Of a stretch of 64,000 nucleotides of DNA, positions 45,558 to 54,160 are shown one piece after another. Each line of letters starts with the position of its first letter. Within the stretch, counting starts at the first letter, position 1. The stretch spans positions 1-64,000 of the forward strand of contig NZ_KE383843.1 of NCBI RefSeq assembly GCF_000422465.1, written 5' to 3'. The translations under genes were made by a program, and so were the position numbers. The notes beneath the pieces are model-generated. The model saw nothing but the letters and a program-made list of their open reading frames with translations, searched no databases and was not told the DNA's origin. Source of the DNA: Paenibacillus harenae DSM 16969 (GTDB lineage: Bacteria > Bacillota > Bacilli > Paenibacillales > Paenibacillaceae).

Positions 45558-47171
45558 TTACTTAATGCCTCTCTTGGCTGCCTCTTCGTTGACTTCTTTG
45601 ATCGCCTCCGGAACGCCTTTGGCGTCGTATCCCTTAACGATTTCTTTCCACTGGGCTATCGGATCTCCTTTGCCCAAAACGACTTTAACGATGTCATCCA
45701 TAATATTTGAGTCCACAGTCAATAACTTATTTTTCGCTGGAGTCGAAATCGCATCGAATTCAAAGTTAACAGGCATTGGCGTATCTTCTTGTTTAAATCG
45801 ATTGAAGGTATCAATCTGCAGCTTCATTAATGCGGCAGTTTCAGGGTCGGAGCTTACCACTTTTTTGCCCTTATACAGAAGGGGATCCCATGCGGCAAGC
45901 CAAACCAGTTTGTTCGTGATCGGATATTTGTCTGCAAGCGTTTCATCTTGTTTAAGCAGGGAAACATATTGTCCATTTTCCACTTTATAATCGACATTCT
46001 CGATTCCATTAATGCCCAGGACTCTGTATTCATCAGACATCATGTAATCCATCACTTGTAGCGCCCGTTTGAATTTTTCATCGCTGAGCGTACCTGGGAA
46101 AAACGTATTGGACCAGTAAGGAGCGCCAGCCAACGTATAGCGTTTGCCGTCAGCCGCAGGCCAAATATTCAGATATCCGATTGCTTTGGAAGCGCTGACA
46201 CCTGGATTCGCTTTTTTGAATGTGGCTACTTGATCGTCTGTTACGCCTTCCAGGCCGTAAAGCGCGAAGCTTTGGCCGGACAAAAACTTGTTCGTGCCGT
46301 CGGCGTCTTTCTGAATGGCAAAGTCCTTGTCAAGAACACCATCCGTATACAGTGTACGAAGCTGCTGGATTCCGGTATAGGCTCTCTCCGACGTAAAGGC
46401 AGGAATCCACTTGCCGTTCTCTTGAGTCCAGTTACGGGTGGCCACCATTTCAGGGAAGCTTCCCAGGAATTGCGTTAACAGGTAACCTTTGTTGTTAACC
46501 GTCAAGCCGGCGATTCCAGGATGCTGCTTCATGACGGCTTTGGTCATAGCCAGGAATTCCTCAAAGCTTTGCGGCTCTTTTGTAAATCCGGCTTGCTCCG
46601 CCCAATCCATCCGATAACGGATTGGTCTGCCCAACCTGGCGTCACCGATATCCTCGCTACCAAAACGCGGAATCGAATAAAATTTCCCATCAACCTTGAG
46701 CGGCTTCACAGACTCATCGGACATAAATTTTTGCAAATTCGGATATGGGCTCAAATCGTCAGGGAGCGGCTTGAGAACGCCTTGCTTGGCCCAGGTTTGG
46801 TACACCCCCATATCAACCTCGTTGGCGAACATATCGGGAAGCTGCTTGGACGCGGCCCATACTTTTGCCTTCTCCTGCCAGTCATTCCAGGTAATCTGAA
46901 TCGGTTTGATCGTAATGTTGAATTTCTCGGTCAAATCGTTGTAAACCGTATCATCCTTTGCATTCGGAGCTTCAAATCCCGCCTGGATGTCCCATACGGC
47001 AACGCTCAGCTCTATTGGCTTGCTCAAATCATCCGCGTTTTGTGTCGTGTTAGCCGCTTGGCCCGGGGATGTATTTGGAGACTGATCTCCCCCTTTTCCG
47101 CAGCCAGTTAACACTGTCATTACAGCAAGAAGCAGCGCCACCCCAACCTTTACTCTTTGTTTCAACTTCAT
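45558..47171 (-). CDS. Solute-binding lipoprotein of an oligosaccharide ABC importer
   Basis: The 537-residue LplA-type binding protein has a signal peptide with lipobox LTGC (Cys about 24) and a Thr/Gln/Asn-rich linker. The mature part contains AASKQLPDMFANEVDMGVYQ and a long C-terminal lobe. It starts behind AAGGAGGG and lies 65 bp after the YtcP-type permease gene, being third in the importer part of the operon 49067-38521. Its partners imply that it delivers side-chain-bearing oligosaccharides to the GH43, GH31 and GH95 enzymes encoded downstream. Confidence 0.92.
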   Translation of the reverse strand: MKLKQRVKVGVALLLAVMTVLTGCGKGGDQSPNTSPGQAANTTQNADDLSKPIELSVAVWDIQAGFEAPNAKDDTVYNDLTEKFNITIKPIQITWNDWQEKAKVWAASKQLPDMFANEVDMGVYQTWAKQGVLKPLPDDLSPYPNLQKFMSDESVKPLKVDGKFYSIPRFGSEDIGDARLGRPIRYRMDWAEQAGFTKEPQSFEEFLAMTKAVMKQHPGIAGLTVNNKGYLLTQFLGSFPEMVATRNWTQENGKWIPAFTSERAYTGIQQLRTLYTDGVLDKDFAIQKDADGTNKFLSGQSFALYGLEGVTDDQVATFKKANPGVSASKAIGYLNIWPAADGKRYTLAGAPYWSNTFFPGTLSDEKFKRALQVMDYMMSDEYRVLGINGIENVDYKVENGQYVSLLKQDETLADKYPITNKLVWLAAWDPLLYKGKKVVSSDPETAALMKLQIDTFNRFKQEDTPMPVNFEFDAISTPAKNKLLTVDSNIMDDIVKVVLGKGDPIAQWKEIVKGYDAKGVPEAIKEVNEEAAKRGIK

Positions 47172-47235
47172 CTGTAAACCCTCCTTTATGTTTTTGAAAC
47201 CTGAATATATATAACAACGGCCGAAGCCATTATTA

Positions 47236-48108
47236 TCATTCCTTTACGGAACCGATCATGATTCCCGCATTAAAATATTTCTGCAAGAAGGGATAAATCA
47301 TCAGAATCGGAACGGCGGAGACGATGATCATCGCCGACTTTACCGATTCGCTATACACGTTTTGAGTTTTTGCGGCCATCTGTGCGCCCATCGAATTATT
47401 CATGACCTGACTCAGATTAGTGATAGCATCTCTTAGCACAAGCTGCATCGGGTGCAGGCTGGTATCGTTAATAAACAGCATCGGCAGAAACCATTCATTC
47501 CATCGGTCAACCGCATAAAACAAGGACATGGTCGCCATAATAGGCAAAGAAACAGGTACAATGATACGAATGAGTATAATCAAATCGTTAGCCCCGTCGA
47601 TTTTTGCCGATTCCTCAAGAGAAGGATTGACGGACCCGAAGAAGTTTTTCATCAGGATCAAGTTAAATGCGTTTACAGCCACAGGCAAAATCATGACAAG
47701 CAAACTATTCTGCAGGTGAAGTCCCTGAATCGTCAAATATAAGGGAATAAGGCCGCCTGAAAAAAACATCGTCAAGATGATGCCAATAAAGATGATATTG
47801 CGCCCGGGCATCGAGCTCTTGGATAACGCATAAGCTCCTGCCGTCGTGACCGCCAGACTGACCAATGTGCCCGATACGGTCACGATAACCGATATCAACA
47901 AGCCATTGACGACCCGCCCTTGATGAAAGATATACTGATACGAAGAAAAATCAATCGATCGGGGCCAAATCATAACCCCTCCTGCCCTCATGTCCAATAT
48001 GGTGGACAAGGATTGAACAAGCGTCTGATAAAACGGGAATGCAGTCGCAATCGCGCCGAGCCCCAAGATGAGGGTGATAAGTGCATTAGATATCGAAAAC
48101 CGCTTCAA
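47236..48108 (-). CDS. ABC sugar permease, YtcP-type (MalG-like)
   Basis: The 290-residue membrane protein has six predicted helices, an EAA loop (ESAKIDGANDLIILIRIIVP) and the family end FLQKYFNAGIMIGSVKE. Translation starts at a TTG at 48108, seven bases after GGAGG, inside the end of the LplB-type gene, so the two permeases are translationally coupled. Confidence 0.92.
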   Translation of the reverse strand: MKRFSISNALITLILGLGAIATAFPFYQTLVQSLSTILDMRAGGVMIWPRSIDFSSYQYIFHQGRVVNGLLISVIVTVSGTLVSLAVTTAGAYALSKSSMPGRNIIFIGIILTMFFSGGLIPLYLTIQGLHLQNSLLVMILPVAVNAFNLILMKNFFGSVNPSLEESAKIDGANDLIILIRIIVPVSLPIMATMSLFYAVDRWNEWFLPMLFINDTSLHPMQLVLRDAITNLSQVMNNSMGAQMAAKTQNVYSESVKSAMIIVSAVPILMIYPFLQKYFNAGIMIGSVKE

Positions 48109-49067
48109 TAGAGGCCCTCCTCCTTAAAAACACGTTTCACAACAAAGTTTGCCCCGAACAAGAGCAAGCAACCGATGACCGATTTCAGCAAACCGACCGT
48201 TGTTGAGTAGCCGAACCCCGTAGCATCCACAAATGCGCTGCGGTACACGAACGTATCGAGGATATCGGCACGTTCATAAACGGCAGGGTTATACAAATTG
48301 AAGATTTGGTCGAATCCGCCGTTCATAATGCCGCCGACTGCCAATATAAGCATAATCGCGGCCGTATTGCGAAGCACCGGCCATGTAATGGCTTTCATTT
48401 GCTGGTAACGGTTAGCGCCGTCAATGTCCGCCGCCTCGTAAAGCTCGGGGTTGATGCCCGCGATGGCCGCCAGATAAATAATGGATGACCAGCCTGCTTC
48501 TTTCCAAATATTCGACGTGAAAATCAAGCCCAGAAAACTCCCGTTGTGTAACAGTATCGAATTTTTCTCGAATCCGAACAGCACCAGAATTTGATTGAGC
48601 ACACCTTGATCGTTCAGAATATTCGTGATGATTCCGCTTAACACGACCCAGCTGATGAAATGCGGAAACGTAAATACGGTTTGAAAGATCCGCTTTAGTC
48701 TTCCGAATCTCATTTCATTCAACAGGATCGCCAGCAGGATCGGAATCGGGAATTCGATAATCAAACGCCCAAAGCTGATGAGCAAGGTGTTATTAAACGC
48801 ATGCTTAAAGTTCGGATCGCCTAGTACATCACGAAAGTTTTGAAAGTTGTTCCAGGGACTATCCATAATCCCCAACATGTAATTGAAATCCTTAAAAGCC
48901 AGGATCACGCCGTACATAGGCACGTATGCGAAGATCAGAAAAAACAACACGGTTGGCAATACCATCATATAGAAGTACTTATGCTTGACGACTTCCCGCC
49001 ACTTGCGACGGTTGGCTTCTAATCCCGACTGCCTCCTGTACTTGATTTGGCTTACTGAATTTTGCAT
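48105..49067 (-). CDS. ABC sugar permease, LplB-type (MalF-like)
   Basis: About 320 residues from the ATG at 49067 (MQNSVSQIKY), behind GGAGGCGAGAGGG; an in-frame TTG at 49115 lies within the promoter and is rejected. Six transmembrane helices and an EAA loop reading ELYEAADIDGANRYQQMKAI are visible. It is the first gene of a minus-strand operon of importer plus four glycosidases. The promoter and a cre-like site lie about 40 bp upstream. Confidence 0.93.
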   Translation of the reverse strand: MQNSVSQIKYRRQSGLEANRRKWREVVKHKYFYMMVLPTVLFFLIFAYVPMYGVILAFKDFNYMLGIMDSPWNNFQNFRDVLGDPNFKHAFNNTLLISFGRLIIEFPIPILLAILLNEMRFGRLKRIFQTVFTFPHFISWVVLSGIITNILNDQGVLNQILVLFGFEKNSILLHNGSFLGLIFTSNIWKEAGWSSIIYLAAIAGINPELYEAADIDGANRYQQMKAITWPVLRNTAAIMLILAVGGIMNGGFDQIFNLYNPAVYERADILDTFVYRSAFVDATGFGYSTTVGLLKSVIGCLLLFGANFVVKRVFKEEGLY

Positions 49068-49104
49068 TATCCCTCTCGCCTCCAAATCTTCTCTATCAGG
49101 AAAA

Positions 49105-49124
49105 TTATAAAGCAAGCGCTTTCT
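49105..49124 (-). promoter_or_regulatory. -10 box with abutting cre-like site, importer/glycosidase operon
   Basis: TATAAT is at 49105-49110 on the minus strand. Directly upstream, 49111-49124 reads AGAAAGCGCTTGCT, close to the palindromic cre form TGAAAGCGCTTTCA (11 of 14). A CcpA complex there would block RNA polymerase. No convincing -35 box is present, suggesting activation by a regulator, probably the one encoded at 49258-50703. Confidence 0.55.
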
Positions 49125-49240
49125 TAAGGGTATGTCGCTCGATTAGCGGTTTTTATTTGTAACCTAAAACAACTACATGTTGAAAAAGGTAGGAAAATGT
49201 CGAAAAACTAATTCAAGAACAAGTTTTCGATAAGAAGTAC

Positions 49241-49269
49241 AAAAAAACAGCCCCTTGTCAAAAAGGAGC
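49241..49269 (-). terminator. Rho-independent terminator overlapping the regulator stop codon
   Basis: On the minus strand GCTCCTT and AAGGGGC pair (one G-T) and are followed by TGTTTTTTT. The TGA of the regulator gene at 49258 lies in the loop. Confidence 0.75.
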
Positions 49270-50703
49270 CGGAATGGAGTTATTCTGATTTTGGTCGAAG
49301 CGATACCCTCTTGGCGGAACGCCCATTATTTTTTTGAACATTTTACTGAAATAAAAATAATCCTTGTACCCTACCTGATCCGCGATTTCATTGATCGGGA
49401 TGGAGGTCGTCCGGAGCAGCACTGCAGCTTGGTTCATTCTAAGACCGGTTAAATATTCGGTAAAGGTTTTATCCAGTTCTTTACGGAATAATTGCGAGAT
49501 GTAATTCGGATTTAAGTTAAATCGTTTGCTTAAGCCCAATATTGTAATATCCTCGCCGAAATGCTCGTTGATGTACTCCAGCATGACAGAGAATGTACTG
49601 CTTCGTCCTGGTTGTACGGAAACCTGCTGATGATCGATCTGGCCCTTCTCCTCCTGGAATAATCGCTTTAAATCATCGATCATATCCCGAACATCTTCAA
49701 ACTGCTCTGCCAATTGTTCAAAAGAATAGAGATATAACTCGTCCGATCCCATTCCCTTTCGGCTTAACTGCGAAATGCAATCGTTATACAACAACAGGGC
49801 ATGCCGGATATTCAGATGGCCGCTCCGAAACATGGCCTGCAAAGAATCAAGCTGCGTTATAAACGCCTGCTCATCTCCTTCTGCCAGCATGGCAAATGCC
49901 GACTTCATGTCATTCGTTTGCCATGAATGTTCCCAGGTGAAAATTTCGGCTAGAGTGAAATATTGATAAGCCTGTAGTTCTGCTTCCTGGATGGCCAGCG
50001 CAAATCCCGCCGGATCGATACCCCGTTTGCTGAAACCGATACCTTTCAAGAATTGACGGTCTTCAGAAGCAAAGCTGGCCATTAACTCATCCGCGTCTCT
50101 GTCAGCCATCACGTATAAAAACTTGCGATAACCGATGCGTACCGTAAGGCATGGTATTTTCTCATGGATCGGCAGCTTGTCCCTTCTTACGGAAAGCATG
50201 ATCCGCAAGCCGTCTTCCTCGGAGCCGGCAATGCCGGCCAAAGCCAACTCATCCTGTAATCTGCTGTGTGCTTCCGGCGTACCGGATTCGATCAAATCAA
50301 GTATTTCCCCCTCAGGCAGCAGACGAGAGGCATCCAATTCCAGCTTTAGCTTCCTGAGATACCCCGTGATTTCCATTTCGTCGAAAGGCTTGAGGCAATA
50401 CCCGGAGATACCGTTCTGGATCGCCTTTTGCGCGAGAGCGAATTCCGCCAGTCCGCTGACGATAAGAAATTTGGCGGTTACGCCGGCATCGTCCAATCGT
50501 TTCTTCAGCTCCAGCCCGTTCATGCCGGGCATCCGGATATCGGAGAAAATCACGTCCGGACGTATTCGTTTGACCGCTTCCACAGCTTCTTCACCGCTTA
50601 ATGCATAGCCCGCAACTTCATAGCCGCTGCCCTTCCAGTCCACCGTCGCTTTAAGGCTTTTGATAACCAACTCTTCGTCGTCGACAAGAAAGACCTTATA
50701 CAT
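49258..50703 (-). CDS. YesN-type response regulator (REC + AraC helix-turn-helix)
   Basis: The 481-residue protein has a receiver domain with LVDDEEL, phospho-acceptor Asp in VIFSDIRMPGMNG and the switch region up to about 120. The C-terminal AraC domain contains ILGLSKRFNLNPNYISQLF and INEIADQVGYKDYFYFSKMF. Its ATG overlaps the stop codon of the kinase gene by one base and follows GGGAAGGG. Being directly upstream of the importer/glycosidase operon, it is the likely activator of that operon. Confidence 0.94.
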   Translation of the reverse strand: MYKVFLVDDEELVIKSLKATVDWKGSGYEVAGYALSGEEAVEAVKRIRPDVIFSDIRMPGMNGLELKKRLDDAGVTAKFLIVSGLAEFALAQKAIQNGISGYCLKPFDEMEITGYLRKLKLELDASRLLPEGEILDLIESGTPEAHSRLQDELALAGIAGSEEDGLRIMLSVRRDKLPIHEKIPCLTVRIGYRKFLYVMADRDADELMASFASEDRQFLKGIGFSKRGIDPAGFALAIQEAELQAYQYFTLAEIFTWEHSWQTNDMKSAFAMLAEGDEQAFITQLDSLQAMFRSGHLNIRHALLLYNDCISQLSRKGMGSDELYLYSFEQLAEQFEDVRDMIDDLKRLFQEEKGQIDHQQVSVQPGRSSTFSVMLEYINEHFGEDITILGLSKRFNLNPNYISQLFRKELDKTFTEYLTGLRMNQAAVLLRTTSIPINEIADQVGYKDYFYFSKMFKKIMGVPPRGYRFDQNQNNSIPAPF

Positions 50704-52466
50704 TACCCTTCCCTCCTGACCGGAATTGTAATCGAGACCGTCGTTCCGCCTGCGAGCTCGCTCGTTATCCCGATTCCGTACGCTTCTCCAAAACTGATGC
50801 GGATGCGGTCATGCACATTTGCAAGTCCAATGCCGGATTCGGAATAGCCGTCAAGGGTATCGGCTGGCGATTGGCGGCGTTCAATCGAAGCGTTAATCTC
50901 TGCCAACTTGACCGGACTTATTCCCGCACCGTTATCTTCGACGAATAGCAGCAAGTTCTCTCCGTCCCTATAACCTTTGATCCTGAGCATACCGGTTCGC
51001 TCAAGCGGCTCGATGCCATGCTTGATGGCATTCTCCACGATGGGCTGCAGAATCATTTTAGGGACTAGACAGGCGAGGCAATCCGAGCGTATATCGTATT
51101 CCACTTGCAGCCGTTTGCCGAATCGGATTTGATGAATGAAAATATAGTTTTTTACAATAATCAATTCCTTATCCAAGGAAACCATATCGGGTCCCTTGAT
51201 ACTGTAACGGAAAAACAATGAAAGCGCTTTTGTCAGTTCGAATATTTGCGAAGAGCCCTCATCCGCGGCAAGCCCTTTGATCGACTCCAGCGTATTGTAT
51301 AAGAAGTGCGGGTTGATTTGACTTTGCAGAAAGCTGAGCTCCGCTCTCCGCTTGATCAATTCCGTCTCGTAGAGGACACGCTTGCTCTCCAGCAAACGAT
51401 CCGTCAAATCCTCAATTTCCGCGAGCATTTCATTAAATCGCGAAGCCATAATAATCATTTCCGCATAACCATCCACTTCGACTCGTTTGCTGAGATTTTT
51501 TTTCTCCCCGAGCGTGACTTCCCCCATCAGTCTCATAAGCTTCTTCAACGGCTGCAGAATGTTGTTGCTTACGTACAGAAGCGGTATGATCATCAGAACG
51601 AGTGCGATTGCAACCATGATAAGCTGCTCTTGACGGATCTTGTTGAGGCCTTGAAGAAGCACACGATTCGGCATTTTAATAATAATCTCGCCGTTCAAAT
51701 CCGGAATGGCCTCCCTTTGAATCATATATTCATGCTTTTCATTCAACAATGTATCTTTAGGAATAGGCTCCCCCAGCATGCTTGAATCATCATTCGTATA
51801 AAGGAGACTTCCTTTACGATCCGTCATGTAAACGAAAGCTCCCTCGGGTAAAAGCACAGGGTTGCCGTCGCCGAATAACAATCGATTATTGATGAGCAGC
51901 AGTAAAGTGCCCAGTTCATTTTTGTCTGCCTCAAAATCAGTTGTAGAGTAGATACGGGCTCCCGCCACCAATACCGGCGTTGGATTATAAGGCAAATCAA
52001 TCATATTGAGTCCCAAAAAATAATACAAGTTATTTCGCGGAATTTCCCTGGAAAGTGGCGCGAGCTGATCCGCATTGGCCTGAAGATTGTAGACGACGCC
52101 GTTTTTGTCGACCAATGCGATATCCAGAATCCCCTCTTTCATCCCCGCCATGTCTGACAAATATGCTCTCAACTGGGTAAACAATTCAAACTTTTGGATT
52201 GGATCTGCAGCACTTAAAAATTTTTGTACGGTTTTGTTGTAGGCAACCGTCTCAATACTTCTCTTGTAATCATTATTGTTCGAAGAAATGGACTGATTCA
52301 GCTGTGAAATAACTCTTTTTACATTTTCTGTGTTATTCTTCTTTACAACATGGATGGCACTTATATAATTTGCCGCCATGATCAACAGCATAATCGACAC
52401 AATTAATAAGCCCAGTAAAGATAACTGAACCATAATGGGAAGCTTCTTAAGATAGGACAGTTTCAT
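50703..52466 (-). CDS. YesM-type sensor histidine kinase
   Basis: The 587-residue kinase has transmembrane helices at about 13-36 and 284-306 around an extracytoplasmic sensor. The cytoplasmic part shows a HAMP-like linker, LQSQINPHFLYNTLESIKG (phospho-acceptor His) and HATPase motifs LQPIVENAIKHG, VEDNGAGIS and SGIGLANV. It starts at ATG 52466 behind AAGGG. It partners the overlapping regulator gene and should respond to a glycan outside the cell. Confidence 0.94.
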   Translation of the reverse strand: MKLSYLKKLPIMVQLSLLGLLIVSIMLLIMAANYISAIHVVKKNNTENVKRVISQLNQSISSNNNDYKRSIETVAYNKTVQKFLSAADPIQKFELFTQLRAYLSDMAGMKEGILDIALVDKNGVVYNLQANADQLAPLSREIPRNNLYYFLGLNMIDLPYNPTPVLVAGARIYSTTDFEADKNELGTLLLLINNRLLFGDGNPVLLPEGAFVYMTDRKGSLLYTNDDSSMLGEPIPKDTLLNEKHEYMIQREAIPDLNGEIIIKMPNRVLLQGLNKIRQEQLIMVAIALVLMIIPLLYVSNNILQPLKKLMRLMGEVTLGEKKNLSKRVEVDGYAEMIIMASRFNEMLAEIEDLTDRLLESKRVLYETELIKRRAELSFLQSQINPHFLYNTLESIKGLAADEGSSQIFELTKALSLFFRYSIKGPDMVSLDKELIIVKNYIFIHQIRFGKRLQVEYDIRSDCLACLVPKMILQPIVENAIKHGIEPLERTGMLRIKGYRDGENLLLFVEDNGAGISPVKLAEINASIERRQSPADTLDGYSESGIGLANVHDRIRISFGEAYGIGITSELAGGTTVSITIPVRREG

Positions 52467-52732
52467 ATGGCTTTCCCTTCTTCGAAAATTAATTTGGTAA
52501 AATGTATTGTCTCAAATTCATTGCTTAATTAAAAGAGGCAAATAGTTGCTGCGATCTTAACCTCCCATAGCCCAACTCGATAACCGATCAGTTTGTCCAT
52601 AATTATCCTGAAGTATGTGTGTGACAATCGCCTTGCGACCGACCCTTCGAGCGGGGTCGAGTTTCGAATGGCCGCCGGACACGAAAGCAAGCGGTTTACG
52701 ATTTCAACGTTTATTGTGTAACAGACACAAGG
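52467..52732. other. Intergenic region between kinase operon and germination operon
   Basis: This 266-bp stretch has no supportable gene. A weak minus-strand promoter (TTGAGA, 17 bp, TTAATT) is possible near 52490-52520 for the kinase operon. A CGACCC/GGGTCG hairpin near 52639-52659 could end the germination operon, but it lacks a T tract. Confidence 0.35.
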
Positions 52733-52936
52733 TCATTTCCACGCAGGAAAAAGCGGGCGAACGGGAATAGGGAACCTCATTCCGGCTATGAAAAGGATAC
52801 CAATAGTCCAAGCTACAATCACCCAGCCCAGTAACACCCACTTTTCCGTACCTTTTCCGTATTTGTGCCAATACTGAAATTGCTGCACCGCGACAATGAT
52901 TGCCCCTAAAGTGAACAACGAAATAGATAACCACAT
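52733..52936 (-). CDS. Small two-helix membrane protein of the germination operon
   Basis: The 67-residue protein has two hydrophobic segments (about 3-17 and 33-50) joined by the basic stretch QYWHKYGKGTEKW, and a short C-terminal tail. Its ATG shares one base with the stop codon of the GerC-type gene (TGATG), so translation is coupled. Small membrane proteins are known as extra subunits in some ger operons (for example the GerD/2Ger-type or YvpB-like additions); I cannot assign this one to a named family. It should act with the receptor in the spore inner membrane. Confidence 0.7.
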   Translation of the reverse strand: MWLSISLFTLGAIIVAVQQFQYWHKYGKGTEKWVLLGWVIVAWTIGILFIAGMRFPIPVRPLFPAWK

Positions 52937-54105
52937 CACTTCTTAACCTCGTTTTCCGGGATAAACAGCTGTGCTCCAATGGAACCGACGCCGGTTATCT
53001 TGGCACTTACTTGCCATTTGATCGTTTGATCCGCATATATTTTCGGCCAATCCTTCTCAATCCGTTTCCAATAGTCGGGATACTTCTTATAAATCATTGC
53101 ACCCATGCCTGTGCTGTCCGTACGAAAATCTTTTTGCAAACGGCGAAACAGTGATTGAAACGTTTTTTCCATTTCTTCGGCGAAAGCTTTGTTCAGCTTC
53201 TCGATTATAGAGGGGTCAGATAGATCAAGATTGGTACGATTGTCCAAAATGCGCCCAACAGCCTGTACTTGAAAGGTGAATTTCGGTTCTCCTTTTGAGA
53301 TGGCTACCTTGCGCCGCAGCTTTAAACGGTCAAGACGTATGGAGAGATCCCCTTTGACCTTAGAGAGGTGGATCGTTATGCTTCCGCCTGTTTTTCCGCC
53401 CAGCATACCTGTCAAGGCAACGGCCTCTTTCCCCTTCACAAAACCTTTCAGCTTGTTATCGCGAAAGATAGCGATGCCGCTCATCATGATTTTGTTTTCT
53501 TTCGTTTTGGCAAAGCTTATCGCTATTGGCTGCTGCCCGGGCGTAGTTGAAGCGATAAAATAATCTTTTAACGAAGTCGGAATACGTGTTTTTCTAATGC
53601 TTAACTCCCGAAAGAGTTCCACATCGAAATTTTCCAGCGGAACTTGTAAATCCATAAGCTTTTCCGCTTTTGTGTTTTCGGCTACGACCAACAAGGTGCT
53701 TAACCGGTTCATTGGACTGCGGCTGATCTGATCGAGTAGGTCTTGAATTCCCTGGCGAGCCAACGCCTCACCTATAAGATAAACGCGGCGGTGAGAGGTT
53801 ACGATGTCCCGGGGCAGCATTCGCTCCACATTCGAACGCGCTTCGTCGATATTGCGTGCTTCCGTAACGATGTGGGTGACGGGTTCCTTCTTTTTTTGGC
53901 CTGATCCGGACTCCCCCGGCCCGCCAATCTGGATCGGCTCGGCGATATGTACATGTACCCGATAAATCCCCGGTTTTTGACCTTTGTCTACTCCGGTTAT
54001 CATCACAATGGCCACATCTATGATCTCTCTTCGATCCCAGCATCCTGTGCAAATCCATACCGTTAGCAATAGAACGGGAACTAAGAGGGCAATTTTTCTA
54101 TTCAA
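52936..54105 (-). CDS. GerC-type germinant receptor lipoprotein
   Basis: About 389 residues if translation begins at the TTG at 54105 (LNRKIALLVPV), 11 bases after GAGGAGG. The open frame reaches 54174 inside the GerA-type gene but the extra 23 residues would precede the signal peptide. The lipobox ICTGC followed by WDRREI is the Ger(x)C signature. The rest matches the three-domain family (NVERMLPRDIVTSHRRVYLIG; C-terminal QVSAKITGVGSI). It forms the outer-leaflet subunit of the germinant receptor with the two membrane subunits encoded upstream. Confidence 0.92.
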   Translation of the reverse strand: MNRKIALLVPVLLLTVWICTGCWDRREIIDVAIVMITGVDKGQKPGIYRVHVHIAEPIQIGGPGESGSGQKKKEPVTHIVTEARNIDEARSNVERMLPRDIVTSHRRVYLIGEALARQGIQDLLDQISRSPMNRLSTLLVVAENTKAEKLMDLQVPLENFDVELFRELSIRKTRIPTSLKDYFIASTTPGQQPIAISFAKTKENKIMMSGIAIFRDNKLKGFVKGKEAVALTGMLGGKTGGSITIHLSKVKGDLSIRLDRLKLRRKVAISKGEPKFTFQVQAVGRILDNRTNLDLSDPSIIEKLNKAFAEEMEKTFQSLFRRLQKDFRTDSTGMGAMIYKKYPDYWKRIEKDWPKIYADQTIKWQVSAKITGVGSIGAQLFIPENEVKK

Positions 54106-54160
54106 GCCGGATCCATCCTCCTCTTTTCCTGATTCCAACAAATCGATACTGAAAAAAGTA

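Noticed and set aside
52704-52979. 91-codon frame overlapping the small ger-operon gene
   Set aside because: It is Cys/Arg-rich without domain-like features; the 67-codon frame has two clear membrane helices and coupled translation.
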